Assembly (NCBI GenBank): GCA_020746105.1
Contig: CM036633.1
Coordinates: 13,500,501-13,564,500 of the forward strand
DNA length: 64,000 nucleotides
Source: Trogon surrucura
Taxonomy: Eukaryota; Chordata; Aves; Trogoniformes; Trogonidae
Direction: 5' to 3'
Below are positions 47,125 through 59,494 of this stretch, in pieces. The number at the start of each line of letters is the position of its first letter. The first letter of the stretch is position 1. The notes beneath the pieces were generated by a model. It saw only the letters and a list, made by a program, of their open reading frames with translations, searched no databases and was not told the origin of the DNA. The position numbers and the translations under genes were made by a program.

Positions 47125-48110
47125 GAGCACCGAATATTGCTGGCTGGGAGGGACATCCGTGCGTCCCAAGCCCCCGAACAAAGCTGGGTCAACCAGTTGA
47201 GGTTGTGCAGCACTGGGTCCAGCTGAGCTCTGAATATCTCCAGGGACGCAGATCCCATAGCCTCGTGGTCTAATATTTGACCACCCATATGCTGGAAAAT
47301 GTTTTTGCTGGTATCTAATGAGATTACAGCTACCCACGGAGCTTCCAGCAGAGTCATCCTGAGCTCAGTGGTTTGGGTTTGCTATTCCCCCCTAATCTGT
47401 CCAGTTGCTGTTCTGGATCCTTGTAGACCACAGCATCCTGCAGCAAGAGGTTTTGCTGTTGGGCCTTGCATGAGGAAGTTCTCTGTAAGGTGTTTAATTC
47501 GCTAGCTAATGATTTCAGTGTCTGCCTCCTTGGTTTTAGGCTCTGAGAACCAGAGAAGAGCTGTTCCCTGTTCTCATCTCATGACTTGTCTGTGCTGAGT
47601 CTCTCTGCAGCTGTTGCCTCTTTTCCTCATCCATGTACGTCATCCCACACCTTGAATCCTCCCTGTGATTGCTCTTTCTCCTTCTCCTAACTGTGCGGAT
47701 GATGAGATAATGTTTGATCTTTTATTCTGTGTTCTTTTCTTAATGGCCTTTAAAACCTGAATGGCGCTTTTGACAGCTGCTGAGGATTGAGCGGAAGTTG
47801 GAAGTGACCTGTCCAGAGTGAATGTATGGCTTCCCTTCTGGACAGCATCAGCTGAGGTCTGTCACTGTGTCTGTGTTGTTAGGACTGCTTTTCTCCAGTG
47901 CATTACTTAGCATTTATTCACATTAAACTTAATCTTCTATTTCCTCACCACCACTTCCTACTGCAAGAGTCATAAAGCAAAGCCATTCGAGTCATTTTTA
48001 GTTTTGGCTAGCCTGAGTAATTTTTGTCTCATTAATAAATTCGAATCCTTCTAGATCACTTATATTATGGATTGGATAGATTTTAGTGCAGATGGATCCT
48101 GGACCAGGAT
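47125..48110 (-). mobile_element. Long degenerate CR1/L3-like LINE, one or two copies
   Basis: In plus-strand order it shows a CR1 3'-tail-like part (gctgggagggacatcc and tgaatatctccagggacg, 47140-47250). This is followed by segments matching ancient amniote L3/CR1 antisense consensus: gagataatgtttgatctttt, ttaatggcctttaaaacctg, cgcttttgacagctgctg, tgcattacttagcatttatt and ttctagatcacttata. The order is that expected for one antisense element of about 1 kb, but a younger CR1 tail beside an older L3-like copy is also possible. No frame survives. The stretch 47350-47550 is too decayed to assign. Confidence 0.65.
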
Positions 48111-51100
48111 CCATCCAGCAAGCTCCTTTCACCTTTTTCAGGTTCTTGTTGGTCCTTCAGCAAACGCTGATGTCCCTCATCTCAGGTCTCTTTGCTGCCT
48201 CGGTGCTATGTGGCAGCTCCGGATGGTGTTACCCTAAGGGTGTCAGATCTGGAGGTCCAGCACCTTCCCCTTGGCATTCCTGTTGTTTTGGGTTGTGGGC
48301 AGAAGGCTATGCATCGTGTTTGATACCTTGTGTTGCCTCCCAGCAGGTGAGTGGATGCCACTTGGCCATGGAGGTTCCTTAGGATTTTGTTGGTTTATTT
48401 TCTTCTTTCTGGACATTTTGGTGTGAGAGCTGCTCAGACGGGTCTTTGCAAGGGAGATGCTCCAGTTTGGGAACTAGTGAGTACCCCTATCAGTGTCCAA
48501 GCCAGTGCAGACCGTTCCTAAAACCGCCTGGTTTTAATTTCTTGACAGTCTCTGTGGTACCTCGGGCAGCCCTTGGCACCACCAGCTCTGCAGCAACTTT
48601 CCTCCTTCTGGTGTGTTTGAGAAATAACCGTTATTAGGCTTTGATCCTAAAACCCAAAACCAACAACAAAGCCAAAAACAAACACTTTTTACTATGTGGT
48701 TTTAGTCCTTAAGACTTCATCTGTATCAATCTGATAAGCTGTGAGAATATTGACTGCGTGCAGAAAACCCAACTCCATAAAGCCCAGGTGACTCGTGCAG
48801 GTGCTTGGCTGTGCGACCCCTCGGAGGATGTGCTGCCATTGTCCCCTGCCACCGTGTCCTCCTCTCCTTTAATGACGTTTGGTCCTAAGCACATCACGCT
48901 GCGTGGCCAGCCCAGGCAGTGACTGGGTTGGAGATGCAGAGCTTTTCTCACAGGAGGGTCCTGGGCAGAGGAGGGAAGATCGTAAATCTATTGCTGAACC
49001 TTTGACCCTCCCTGACAGGATCAACCAAGGGGCCATCCAAGCATTTCCACGGGCAAATAAATAACGCTAAGTAGATCACTTTCGGGCCAGAGGTTGTGTA
49101 AAGACCTTAATGGGGAAACTGCAGTTAAAAGAGATTAAGCTAACCTCAGCCATGTATTCCCCGAAGGACCGTGGTGCTAAATTACTCCTCAAGGAAATCC
49201 TCGCAGGCGGCGACCGGGGCTGAAGCGACTGTTTCCCATCCTGGGGATGAGGCAGAGACGGGCGTTGGCAACACTGGTCCTTGCCAGCATTGGGGATTTG
49301 GGGTCAGTGCCCAGCATCCGTGGGGCTGCAGGAGCAGCATCTTGGGGATGCGGGGCTGGAAGCACCCTGGCCAAAAAGCAGTTTCAGCAGAATGTGGTTA
49401 TACCCCTCAGAGAATGCTTGGATGATTAAAAAAATGAACTCTAGGGGGGGAAAAACTGCATGGAAAGAAAAACCCACCACTTCTGCAAAACTCCCTGAAG
49501 AAGAGTTGTGTTTCTGCATGGTGAGTAGGTGCTATTGGAGGCAGCTAAATAAACCCCAGTGACACCCAGGCTGCAAAAAATGTGTTTTTAATGAACAGTA
49601 TTAAATATGACATTGAATGCGTTAGGCAAGTTTTCGTGCGTCCTGACTTTATTTGCTTAAATCTTAAAGGCGTTTGACACAGTGACATTGTTGAGGGTCG
49701 CTCTGTGTCTTGATGCTAGTGGTGGCTGAGGTGACACCAAAACCAGCTACATCCCAAGCATCTCTGGGGAAAGGCAATGTCCCCAGTGTACCCAGCCTGG
49801 GAAGGAGGGTGTCACGAGAGGGGACCTGCTGCCCGTCTCCTGGCACAAGGAGACAAAACTGAGAGGCAAGTGCTTATAGTTCCAAGCAGTAGGAATCACT
49901 GGAAGCCTCCAATTCTTTCTTCACTGGGCATTTAATATCCCCTTGCTGATGGCCTTTAGTTACTGCTGGATTTGCATTAATGGGTCACTTTTTAAAAGCT
50001 CCAAATCCTCAGTGGATTTTCAGTTAATGTGGTAATATTTAGACAAAACCCTTCAAAAAAAAAAAACCAAACCCAAACAAATAAACCCAAAACCAAGCCA
50101 AACCCGTCACATTTAAAAAGACATTTCAAAGATTTTGGGGATCTTACAGGTGTCATTCATCGAAGCCATTCCTGGTATGAGTGCTGCCAACCTGTTTCTT
50201 ATCAAATTGAGTTTTTCACCTCAGGAAATGAAAGAATGTGATGAGATTCATAACAGAATTGTAGAAGCTGGCAGTGCCATCCATGAGAAAGCAACACCTT
50301 GTGCGAATCGTGGCAGGCAGGTGTGTTTCCTTCCACTGGGTCCTTCCCAGTTAACAAACGTTGATTCCCGTTGTTTGTACGGAGCTGGAGATCCCACAGC
50401 TGCTCTGCTCTGGGGGCTGGCCCGGCTTGCAGCTTGCATTTATTTTTCTTACTCATTTTCATCTTACTAACATGGGACCCATGTGACCTCCGGGCACAGT
50501 TTACAGGTTCGAAAATAACGTCGTGTCGCAAAAATAACAAACCATAGCGAGTGCCGAAAAGCAATAAATATTAAGAAGTGTTCTGCAGGACATCGTCTGA
50601 GTCAGCTCTGTGCTCAGCTCTCCGCATGGGCTCAGCTCTCAGCGGTGCCAGCTGCAGCTCCCTGCAAGGGCTGCAGTAAAAAAATTGTATTATTAAGTAA
50701 ATTTTCCATGAAAAACTGAATTTCAGGTGGTGTTTTCCCACAGAATAGAGCTGTCATCATATGTTTTGCTCAGATCCAAAGTACAGGGTAGTGTGGAGGA
50801 ACAGCTCTCTGTCTGTCGCCTGGATTTCCTTGGGACTCCCTGTCTGGGTGGGGTTGAGAGCATCAACGAGCTTGTCCACCGGTGCCGGGCAAACCACCTG
50901 CTGTGGCAGGAGATGGGTGCTCCCCACCCTTTGGGCTGGAGTTTGTGTCACCTGCAGATGAAGGCAGCTTGCTGGCGTTCGTTTGACAGCATTGCCAGAG
51001 TTGGCAGGAGTTTGGGCAGTTTTCTCTAAGGGTGTTTTTTGTCATAATCTCGTGAGTAGAGTTGTTTCTGTCCTGAGCACGTTACGTGAGACAAGGCTGA

Positions 51101-54100
51101 GTCAGGATTTGGTGAAGTGGGAGAGGCAGGAAGATGCGATTCATTTTTTTTCCAGTTTGGCCACACAGGGTTTGTGTTTCCCAGGTTTTCAAGCAAACAC
51201 GGTGCCATGGGTGTAAAGCAGGACGAGCTGAGAGCGATCTTGCCTCGCCTCGACTCATTTCATGCAGGAGAGGGTGAGAATTAGCCACCGATTTGCTTAA
51301 TAGGCTGCTTCTATTAGCCCAAGAATAACGAAAATTAAATAATTGCAGAAGAGCAAAAGGATGATTAAGACAACTGTGTGAGAGTTATGTGCCGTTCGCG
51401 TTAGGACTTGAAAATGATCCGCGCTGTTCCGCGTGTGCACGTTGTCCGATACGGGCTGGATCGATTTGGGGGGGGCTCAGAGGGTGATGGTTGGGTGCAT
51501 CCAGGGCTGGAACTGCCTGGGAGGCTCAACATGCACCAGGAGTTAGACCAAAGGGAAAAGTGAGGAAGCGTTTGTAACCAAAGGGAAAATATTAAACTCT
51601 CTGTTTCTGCTATAAATCTACCTGGAATGATGGGGCTGATTGTTTTGGAGTGTGTTCTGTAGCGAAGCAATAATGAGAAGAGAGAGAACACATTACTTAT
51701 CTGCTCTACCTGGCTGGTGTATAAGTGGCAAATGTCTAATTGAAAAAATATCCTGATGGGAGAATTTCTAATAAATTTGTTTGCACCTTATAGCCTGGAG
51801 GAGGAGGGTGGGAGGGAAATGCAATCAGTAGTAGAGAAATTCCAAAGTTTCCATTGCATTTTGAGTTTTGATTTTCAGGCTCACTGCTCAGACTGGCAAT
51901 CAGAGGCAGGGTAATTTTGAAGGCAGGATTCATTCAAGTTATTATGAAGGCAGCAAGGGCAGAAATAAGAGTGGAGTGGAGGTAGGGGAATAGTAGGAAG
52001 CTATATTAAAAAAACCCACAAAACAACACCCTGACAAACAGAATGGTATAGAGAAAACAGAGTTCTTGTCCTACCCTGGACCTCCCCAGTGAAAGAGGCA
52101 TTTAGTTTTCTGAATGTACACTTCCAGGTGACTTTTGTTTTCTGGAGAGGGAAGAGCTGTTTCAAACAAGCAGATCTGTGAAATCCAGGGCGAGGTGTTT
52201 GTAAGGAAGGGGGTGGACCATGTGCATCATCTGTGTCTTTAAATCTCTCAGAGGGACAAGGCTTTTATTTGAGAGAGAGCTGCTCTTTTGCTGATGTGGA
52301 AGGAAATGCAGTGCAAATTCCTGACTGGTTCCAGGGATGGGCAGAACTCTCTCCCCACTGGAATATTGTATCTCTCGTCAGGGCTGCTTGCTGGAAAACT
52401 CTTGTGCAGCTCACTTGAAGCATCTCGGGGGGCAATCTGAAGATGCAGGAGCTTCCCAGCATCTGGCAGAGTGTCTGACGCTGAACTCTGGCGCTGCAGA
52501 TCCAGCTGTGGGAAAGGTGTACGGCCTTGCGGTGTCTGCTCCGGGATCCACCTGATGGTGGTTTGGCAGGCTGGTCCCAAAAAGAGCTTGGCAGTTGGGA
52601 GCTCAGTACCATAATTTTGCCTGTTCTGAAAAGATTGACTCCCCCAAACAGTGCTGCTGCCGGGTGGTGTCAGAGACCGGCCTCTCCTGCAGGGCCTGGG
52701 TCCCACAGAGCTGAGCATCTCCAGCCCGTGCCACCTCTTCTGGGCGTTCAGTCTTCTCCTCCAGGCTCGGCTGGGTTGGCGGAGGGTATTTAGGTAGAGC
52801 TGATGGAGTCTCCGTGCCTGGACACATGGCAGCTCCAGCTGGAGCCGTGTTAGGGGGAGCTGGCTGTGCTGGCCTTCGTTTTACAGGTGGAGGGAAATTC
52901 AGTTTCAAGTGGACAACACCCCATCGGCTTCTGGGAGAGCTGCTTGTCCCAGCAAGCCCACGGGGCTGCTGATGCGAGCTCGCCACATCCCACGGCTCCT
53001 GCCTCGCTGGCAGGTTTAACGAAATCCTGCATTTTCACAGGGATCCCCTTCTGCCCTGCTGCGGCTGCTAACGGTGCCAGTTAATGAGCGTCACCACACC
53101 CGCTCTAATTTTGCTGCTTTTAATTGGTTCGCTCTGCTGTCCCAGAGGATGGTTTGGCAATTAGAGGGTGTCTGACGCTAAGTAGAGCTGCATTAGCCCC
53201 GCTTGGCTTTACTAACTCTGCTGACTTTAACAGCTAATCCTGTAGCACTCTGAGAAATGGAAGTGTAATTAATAGCCTACACTGAAAATCTTCACCTGGT
53301 TTTATTTAGATTTTTCTTTTATCGGTCTCAAGGCAGCCAATTTCCGTTAAGGCATAACTGGTATCAGCTTCGTGTCAGGGAGCGACAGGACATGCAAGAG
53401 GTTGAATAATCTTCAACTCATCATCTGGCTTGTAAGGGCAAGAGGGTTGGCTCTTCCCCTTGTTAAGTGTGTGACGTCATTCACAGCTGGTACCTTCATC
53501 CTTGTCTCGGGAGTGTTTTATGGCGTAGCCTGTTTTATTGCAGTAATTAATTTGTGAACTTAGCCTTGAGACCTGCCCCAGCCGCACTTCGAGCCAGAGG
53601 CAATCCTGGAGGGCTTTCTTCCTTCGTTTGGAATCGGACCAAGTGAAAAGCTCCCATCGTACCTAATTAACAAGGAGAGTTTTGCAGTTCTCCACGGGAG
53701 GTTTTGTACCCTAATAAGTGGATTAGCAGCCTGGAACAGGGTAAAGGGGACAGACATGTTTGCAGGCGAGTTCCCAGCACTCAGTCTGCCCGGCCACAGA
53801 GGCAGAGTCCGGGCAGAGCAGCCAACGGAAGAGGAGATGGGGAAAAAATATCTCTTCTTGCAGCCAGAGTTTGCAAGCAAACAGCAAACTGCCCAGATGG
53901 GGAATTGGGCTTTACATAGAGACCCCCTGGCGTGTTGTGGTCCAAGGTGGTTTTTTTTTTCATCGCTGCTGTAGGTCTGCTGTGATGGTTAAGGAACATC
54001 TGGAAGAGGATTGAATGGGACCTGCCTGTCTTGGAAATGTCCATTGATGGAGGCTGGCTTTTTAAAGCTGATTGATGATCTAGTAGGCATTTCTAGTAGA

Positions 54101-54241
54101 ACTTCATTTGGGTGATCGCTGCTGGGTACATCTGTGGTTTTGCACAGCTCAGGATTTTCTTCTGGGAGTTTTGGCTCTCTTTACATGAAGAGCCAGCAAA
54201 GTACCTGGGATGCACATAACCCTGGTGTGCAGGTGGCATTT
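48111..54241. other. Unique intronic DNA upstream of the TOX2 exon
   Basis: No further exon was recognised in the 6 kb before the exon. Simple features are an A/C-rich low-complexity tract at 50053-50108, AT-rich single-copy sequence around 51590-51960 and 53090-53330, and a T-run at 53950-53959. Ordinary intron DNA by inspection. Confidence 0.5.
50053..50108. repeat. A/C-rich low-complexity tract
   Basis: A run of A followed by repeated ccaaaccc, aaacaaat and aaaaccaagcc units over about 55 bases. Confidence 0.75.
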
Positions 54242-54272
54242 CACTAACTCTAATTTTCATTTGTCTTTCTAG
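54242..54272 (+). other. Splice acceptor with branch-point candidate for the TOX2 exon
   Basis: The sequence cactaac at 54242-54248 fits the vertebrate branch-point pattern yUnAy, with the candidate branch A at 54247, 25 bases before the acceptor ag at 54271-54272. Between them lies a T-rich tract (attttcatttgtctttct). The matching donor gtaagc starts at 54339. Spacing and composition are typical of a constitutively used exon; actual use is inferred. Confidence 0.7.
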
Positions 54273-54338
54273 TTTGATGGGGAGAACATGTACATGGGAA
54301 TGAACGACAACGCCCAAGAGTTTCTATCGGCAAATCAG
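54273..54338 (+). CDS. TOX2: Internal coding exon of a TOX-family HMG-box transcription factor, probably TOX2 exon 2
   Basis: A 66-base exon of exactly 22 codons, phase 0 on both sides, lying between a pyrimidine-rich acceptor ending in ag and a donor reading CAG/gtaagc. The peptide begins FDGENMYMGM and ends EFLSANQ. The TOX family has a small second coding exon of this size that starts FDG after an exon ending in Lys. From memory, human TOX shares the start FDGENMYM, while TOX2 shares the pattern G-M-x-D-x3-E-x-L-S-x2-Q. Each gives about 12 of 22 identities, but the TOX exon is strongly conserved in birds, so the divergent second half favours TOX2. TOX proteins are nuclear, bind DNA through a single HMG box, and act in lymphocyte and other differentiation programmes. 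This exon encodes part of the N-terminal region, before the NLS and HMG box, which lie outside the window. No neighbouring exon was recognised here. The TOX-family call is firm; paralogue choice is less certain. Confidence 0.72.
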
Positions 54339-55831
54339 GTAAGCGTCGATTTGCTTGGGTGGGCAGCATGGTGAGATTTCCTAGGGGACCTAGGCTGTGC
54401 CTGAACACAAATTCTAGTAGTTCTCTGTGAATCTGCATTCCTGGGACACTGGGAGGGTCCACAGAGGAGGTCAGAGCTGTCAACCCAACTGCTGCTGAGA
54501 AGCAGGGGAGGATGCAGTGGGTGCGGGGAGTGGGATCCGCTTGTGTACCAGTGCTGCCGTGTATTGCCAGAGCCCACCTTAGCCATGGCTCTCCAGTGAG
54601 GCTGAAAAGCTTTACCTCAGCGCCCTTCATTCAAAGTGAAGATGCCGTTGGTGTTTTTGGATGTGGTGAGGTTGCCAAGCATTGTGTGTAGTTCAGGTGT
54701 CTCCTTCCCTCACGTAGAGTGTTTTCCTCTAGCTAAATAGATTAACAGTTAGCTGGCTCGCGGAGAAAAAGGAATCAAAGGTTTCCTGTTTTGGAGCTAT
54801 AAACCCACACGTGGAGGACCAGAATAGAAATGTTCATGTCTCACAGTTGCCTTCAGGGCTCTCTCTGGGCTCAGATACATATGAAGCAGATACGTTAGCT
54901 CAGTGGAGCCCTAAGCATATATATAAAGCCCATGCACAGGTCCTGCTGCGAGGTGAGGACTTCAGCGTGTGCTTACCTGCCCTCCCGACCAGGAGATGAG
55001 AGATGGTCCCGTTTGCATCCCCCTGCGGTGGCATGGCATGACTAGGGTGTGCTGGGGGGCGTGCCTGATGCTGCACCTGCGGGGCAAAGCATCTCATCCC
55101 GCCCAGCTGCTTTGTGAGGGAAGGTGCAAGTTCTTTGCTAATACTTTCCAGCATCCCGTTTTTTTGGGCTGTTTTGTTGTGGGGCCCCGTTGAGCACAGA
55201 CAGGTGCAGGGTTGTGTTGTGCGAAGGCGATGCGGTGTGAAATTGGAAGAGTGGGTGTGTCAGGATTTCCATCCAACCTGCGATGCTGTTGGCTTCCTAT
55301 TGCCTGGTCTGGGTGGCCTGGGGCGAGGTCACCGCATGCTCCGGCTGCTGGGTTGCTCGCTGCAGCGTGGCCACGAATTGCAAGGCGAGCGAGTTGTCCG
55401 TGGTGTATATCAACATATCAACAGTATTAAACTGAAAACAGGCTGAAAACCTGTTGTTCGCCGCCTCAGAGCAGGGGAGCACATTGACTCATTGCTCGGG
55501 AGGGTCATTCCTGCTCTGCCTTTCAAAGACATCTCATACGGGGTGGGTACCCCCTGTTACAGGGGTGGCGTTTGTGCGTGGGATTCCTGCTGCTACTTTA
55601 TCTCCCGGAGCAAAAGCTCTGTGGGGAGTGGGGGCTGGCATGGAAAATAGATGAGAAGGTTTGTCTCATCTTGCATCTCCAATTCCCCTCCTTGTGCCGC
55701 TGTGCTCAGGGCAGTCAGAGAGATGCCAGGAGTGGGACCAAGGGGTGCCAGGGTGTGGGGTGGCACCCAGTGCTCTGCTGGGGTGGGTGTCCCCAAGGGA
55801 TGCTGCAGTGACCCCCCCCATAACCTCAGCT

Positions 55832-55858
55832 GGGGTGGCAGGAGGGGAGCAGGGAGGG
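55832..55858 (+). other. Possible G-quadruplex motif on the sense strand
   Basis: Four runs of three or more G (gggg, gggg, ggg, ggg) occur within 27 bases, separated by 8, 4 and 1 bases. The first loop is longer than the usual 7-base limit, so the motif is imperfect. Confidence 0.4.
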
Positions 55859-57450
55859 AAGGTGAGGATCCCAGTTCATGCCCTGTGAGGGAGTTAGTGG
55901 TCGTTCACACCCAGCGTGAGCGTCGGCAGCCTTCCTCCCTCCTCGTCATCAGTTTGTCGTCTCCCTTTGTTTACCCGCACATCAGCGCTTGTTTATGGGA
56001 GAGCACTTTATAGCACCAGTCAAGACTTTATTACCAATAACACAACTCTTCTATTTAAATGGGCACTCCAGATGTTTTTTTATTGTTTGCTAAACCTGTT
56101 GTAACCTGAACGAGTACATTAAACAGCAGGAGTAGTGGTTTCACAACCTCACTTGAGAGGCTGCTGAATCACCGACCCTGGACTGTGCAGCACCCGGGGG
56201 CTGTCACTCGGTCCTTGGGGACAGAGATGAATCATGCACGCTAATTACTGAAGCCACTGCACTGTAATAGATGAGCCCTGTGGGTTGTTTTGCGTTCTTT
56301 CCCCCCCCTTTTTGTCTTAAACTGGTTCCTCTGGGCCCCATCAGGGATCTCTGCAGCAGATGCAGCTTCACGTTGAGTCCAGCTCAGGCTGGGACGGTCC
56401 AGCATGAAGGATGGGAAATCTCAGCTTCGCGTTGCCTGTTTTAGGGCAAGCTGGCTTATTTTCCCACAGTTCTACCCCACACGATGAGCTCCCCTGGTAC
56501 CAGCACGCTCAGGATGGCCTGAGGCCATCACGAGGAAGTCCCCCGGACCTGCGCGAGGGCTTCCAGCCCCTTCCACGCTTCAAGGTGGGTGGGAAGAGCT
56601 GGAAGAACAAGAAACTCATCAGGGTGTGTGGTCTCGTTTCAGGTGGAAAATTTTTAGGGGTCCACAGATGGAAGAATTTTGATAGTCTTTGTTATAGGAA
56701 ATTCTGTATCGCCTTGTGATTTTTTTGCTTTCAAAATACCTAGAAGGAGTTAGGCGGAAACCTGAATTCAGTTCATCACCTGGCTCATCACCCCATGCTG
56801 GTTTAAACCCAGGGGGGGTTTGCATGGCTTCTGCCTGTCAGTGCCAGGCTTTACACTTTCTGCCTGGGGATCCAGCAACTTCTTAAGCTCTTGAGTCATC
56901 CTTTCCCATCACACAGATAAGAGAATTCTCCTTTTACAGCTGGAACGGTGGGACCAGGGCAGCTCCTTTGCTGAGCAATCCTTGGACAGCATCGTGATCC
57001 CGCAGCACCTTGAACATGAGCCCTGTCTCAGCCCCTTGTACAATTTTGGATCCCAAGGAGCTTCTGCAGTTGTCTCATGGCAAGAGGGTGGGAAAGCCAG
57101 GACTGGGGTCCGCTCGCCTCTCCTTCATGATTCCCTACCCTGTGGAGCTGCTGACTTGGGGGCAAGAAGCAAAAAAACCCACGAACACCCACAACCCCTC
57201 AAGCAAACAATCCAAAGCACTGCCAAAGATCTGGAAGCCAACCGGTCTGCTCCTTCCCCTCATCTTACTCCGTGGGGTTGCTTATGTGCCATCAGCTGCC
57301 TTTCTCGTCATCGTCCCAAAAGGACCTGGTTTCAGCTGAGAATGAAACGCAGAAATACAGGAGCCTAAAACATAGTGAGAGCGCCGACAGATCCAGACTC
57401 ACGCCCTCACAGCCAGTTTGGGGAAGATAATTCCTCTTGTTCCATCAAAC

Positions 57451-57594
57451 GGGAGGGACACTTGACCCCAGAAGTGAGTCAAATGTGAAATGTAATTCAA
57501 GCCCTGACAGAGGCCAGGGGATAAATGCAATTTGACATCTGATCAAACCATCGCGGACATCTGACCCCCGAGATGAGTGAGGGATCTGTTGTGT
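57451..57594 (+). repeat. Copy A of an unidentified dispersed sequence, inverted relative to copy B
   Basis: This segment aligns along most of its length with the reverse complement of 59357-59494. Shared blocks in order are gagggac, ttgaccccaga, tgagtcaaatg, tgtaattcaagccc, gaggcc, taatg/taaatg, tga(c)..ctgatca and tgaccc..gagat(c). By eye about 65-70 percent of positions agree. I do not recognise it as CR1, LTR or a named SINE. Confidence 0.75.
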
Positions 57595-57634
57595 CTCCTG
57601 AAGTCAGCAGAGCATCATTCCCCAGCCCTGTCAG

Positions 57635-57662
57635 TTTTCTTTCTTTCTTTCTTTCTTTCTTC
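57635..57662. repeat. (TTTC)n microsatellite
   Basis: Six to seven uninterrupted tttc units. Confidence 0.95.
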
Positions 57663-58504
57663 CCCCTCACTCCTCTCCCCAGACGAAGACAAGGAATTAA
57701 GTAATGCAAAAAACGAATGGGCAGATTACTGACCCTGTGATGGACTGTGAAAGATGAGTGAAAATGCAATGGTGCTGTTAAAAGAAAGGAAAACGCCCAC
57801 AAAATCAGTAAGAAAAGGCATTTATTCAGGTCTTTGTGAGAAGTAACCCCAGGAAAGGCAACGGTTGGGAAGTTCCTTGTGCAACTGGATGGGGACGAGG
57901 TTGGTTGTGTTTGGCATCAAGGCGTTTGCACTTGCAGTAAGAGTCCGCGGGTGCTTAATAAACACAAACTGACTATGCCTGGGAGTGTCTGGCAAGAACC
58001 TGTCGTTATCCCACACCACGGGTGTGTAACCACAGGAGATACCTTGCTGGGGAGCTGGGGGTGGGAACAGGGGGGAACCGTTGGCCCGTGGCTTGCTGGG
58101 AGCAGGGATGTGACCCGGTGCCTGGTCCATGGAGGGACACGATGGAAAGCCTCAGCAGGGTGTTTGCCACCTTTCTCCTCTCTCTGCAGCACATCTCTGG
58201 CTGCTGGCAAGGCAATATGTGGCTTTGAAGGAGGAAAGAGCTGACTAGTTCCCACTGGACATTTTTGATCCCCGGAGCTTTCAGTGCACGGCTTATTTCA
58301 GCTGGGCAACATGCCTGCTTCTGGACCAACGAGTTTATTTGTGTGGTTCCTTGTGCAGATGCTCTTATACATCAACATAGTTCATTCAGGCCAGGGAGAT
58401 GCATCAGCATGAGCAAATCTTTGCTTTTGTAATCGAGAGCACAGATAGGACCCAACTGCTTTAACTGTGCATGTTGAAAATATGATAGTTAAATGGACGG
58501 GAAG

Positions 58505-58524
58505 TTATTATTAGTATTATTATT
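58505..58524. repeat. (TTA)n microsatellite
   Basis: Interrupted tta units (ttattattagtattattatt). Confidence 0.8.
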
Positions 58525-59356
58525 GTTTCATTAAAGCTGTTTTAGTTTTCTTTTCCAATCCGTAAGTCTCTCTGCCTTATTCTCTTTACCCTTCCTGTTT
58601 GGGGAGGGGGAAGGGGTTATTAGAGAGCACCTGTCAGTCCTTCAGTGGCCAGTCCAGCCCAAACCCTTGGCAACACCATTTCCTCCTCCTAATGGTGTAC
58701 TTCAGTGATGCTCTTGCTGGCACATTCGTGCTGCCCATCTGTGTGTCCAGATCCTCAGGTCTCGGCTGCCAGGGACCACAGCTGTCCTGCGGACACGCGA
58801 GGGGGCTGCAGGTTTGCACAGCAGCGTTGAAAAAGCCTCAATTCACCCACGCCAGGTGAGACACTCGATGTTGGTCACCCCGCGGAGCAGCAAGGAAGGC
58901 TTCAATTTGGGCTGTGTGCAGGGCTGTGTAACTCGTGGATGGAGCTGCTCGGGTTTATAACACTGAGAAAGTGGATCCATGGGTGTAGGCGTGTTTGTAC
59001 ATGGCAGCACGTGCATAAAATAGAAGGTGAAGGGTTTTTTTCCCTCTGGCTGTGTGCAGATCGGCAGGAGCTCAGCCACGTGCGGGGGTGACACCGATGC
59101 ACCAAGGGAAATGAAGTTAAGAGAGATGATACTTGTCACGTGCATCTGCAGCGTCCGTCTTCAGTCGTGTCCCTTTGTAAGTGTTAGTGCGAGGTTATCC
59201 ATGCCCGCCACTTTCCACATGCGTGGACTCCATCTGTGCATGTGTCCGTGTGCTTGGGTGTGTATAAATCAACATTTATCTACTGTATCCATTGCCCTTG
59301 ATCTGTTTATCTCCATACATCTTCATGCCGGGGTCCGTATTAGCCATAATAGATAC

Positions 59357-59494
59357 AGTAAGTCGCTGATCTGGTGGGTCAAATGGTCAGGGCTCTCTGA
59401 TCAGCCGTCAGGATCCATTAACCACCGGGGCCTCCGGTGGGGCTTGAATTACAACTTGCATTTGACTCATTTCTGGGGTCAAAACGTCCCTCTT
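59357..59494 (-). repeat. Copy B of an unidentified dispersed sequence, inverted relative to copy A
   Basis: The reverse complement of this segment matches 57451-57594 in the same order of blocks. In plus-strand reading these are ggtgggtcaaatggtcaggg, ctgatcag, ggcttgaattaca, catttgactca, tctggggtcaaaa and gtccctc. It contains the inverted repeat CCACCGG/CCGGTGG at 59422-59440, which copy A lacks in perfect form. Confidence 0.75.
59422..59440. repeat. GC-rich 7-bp inverted repeat with 5-base loop
   Basis: The sequence ccaccggggcctccggtgg has exact 7-bp arms and spacer ggcct. It lies inside copy B. Confidence 0.85.
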
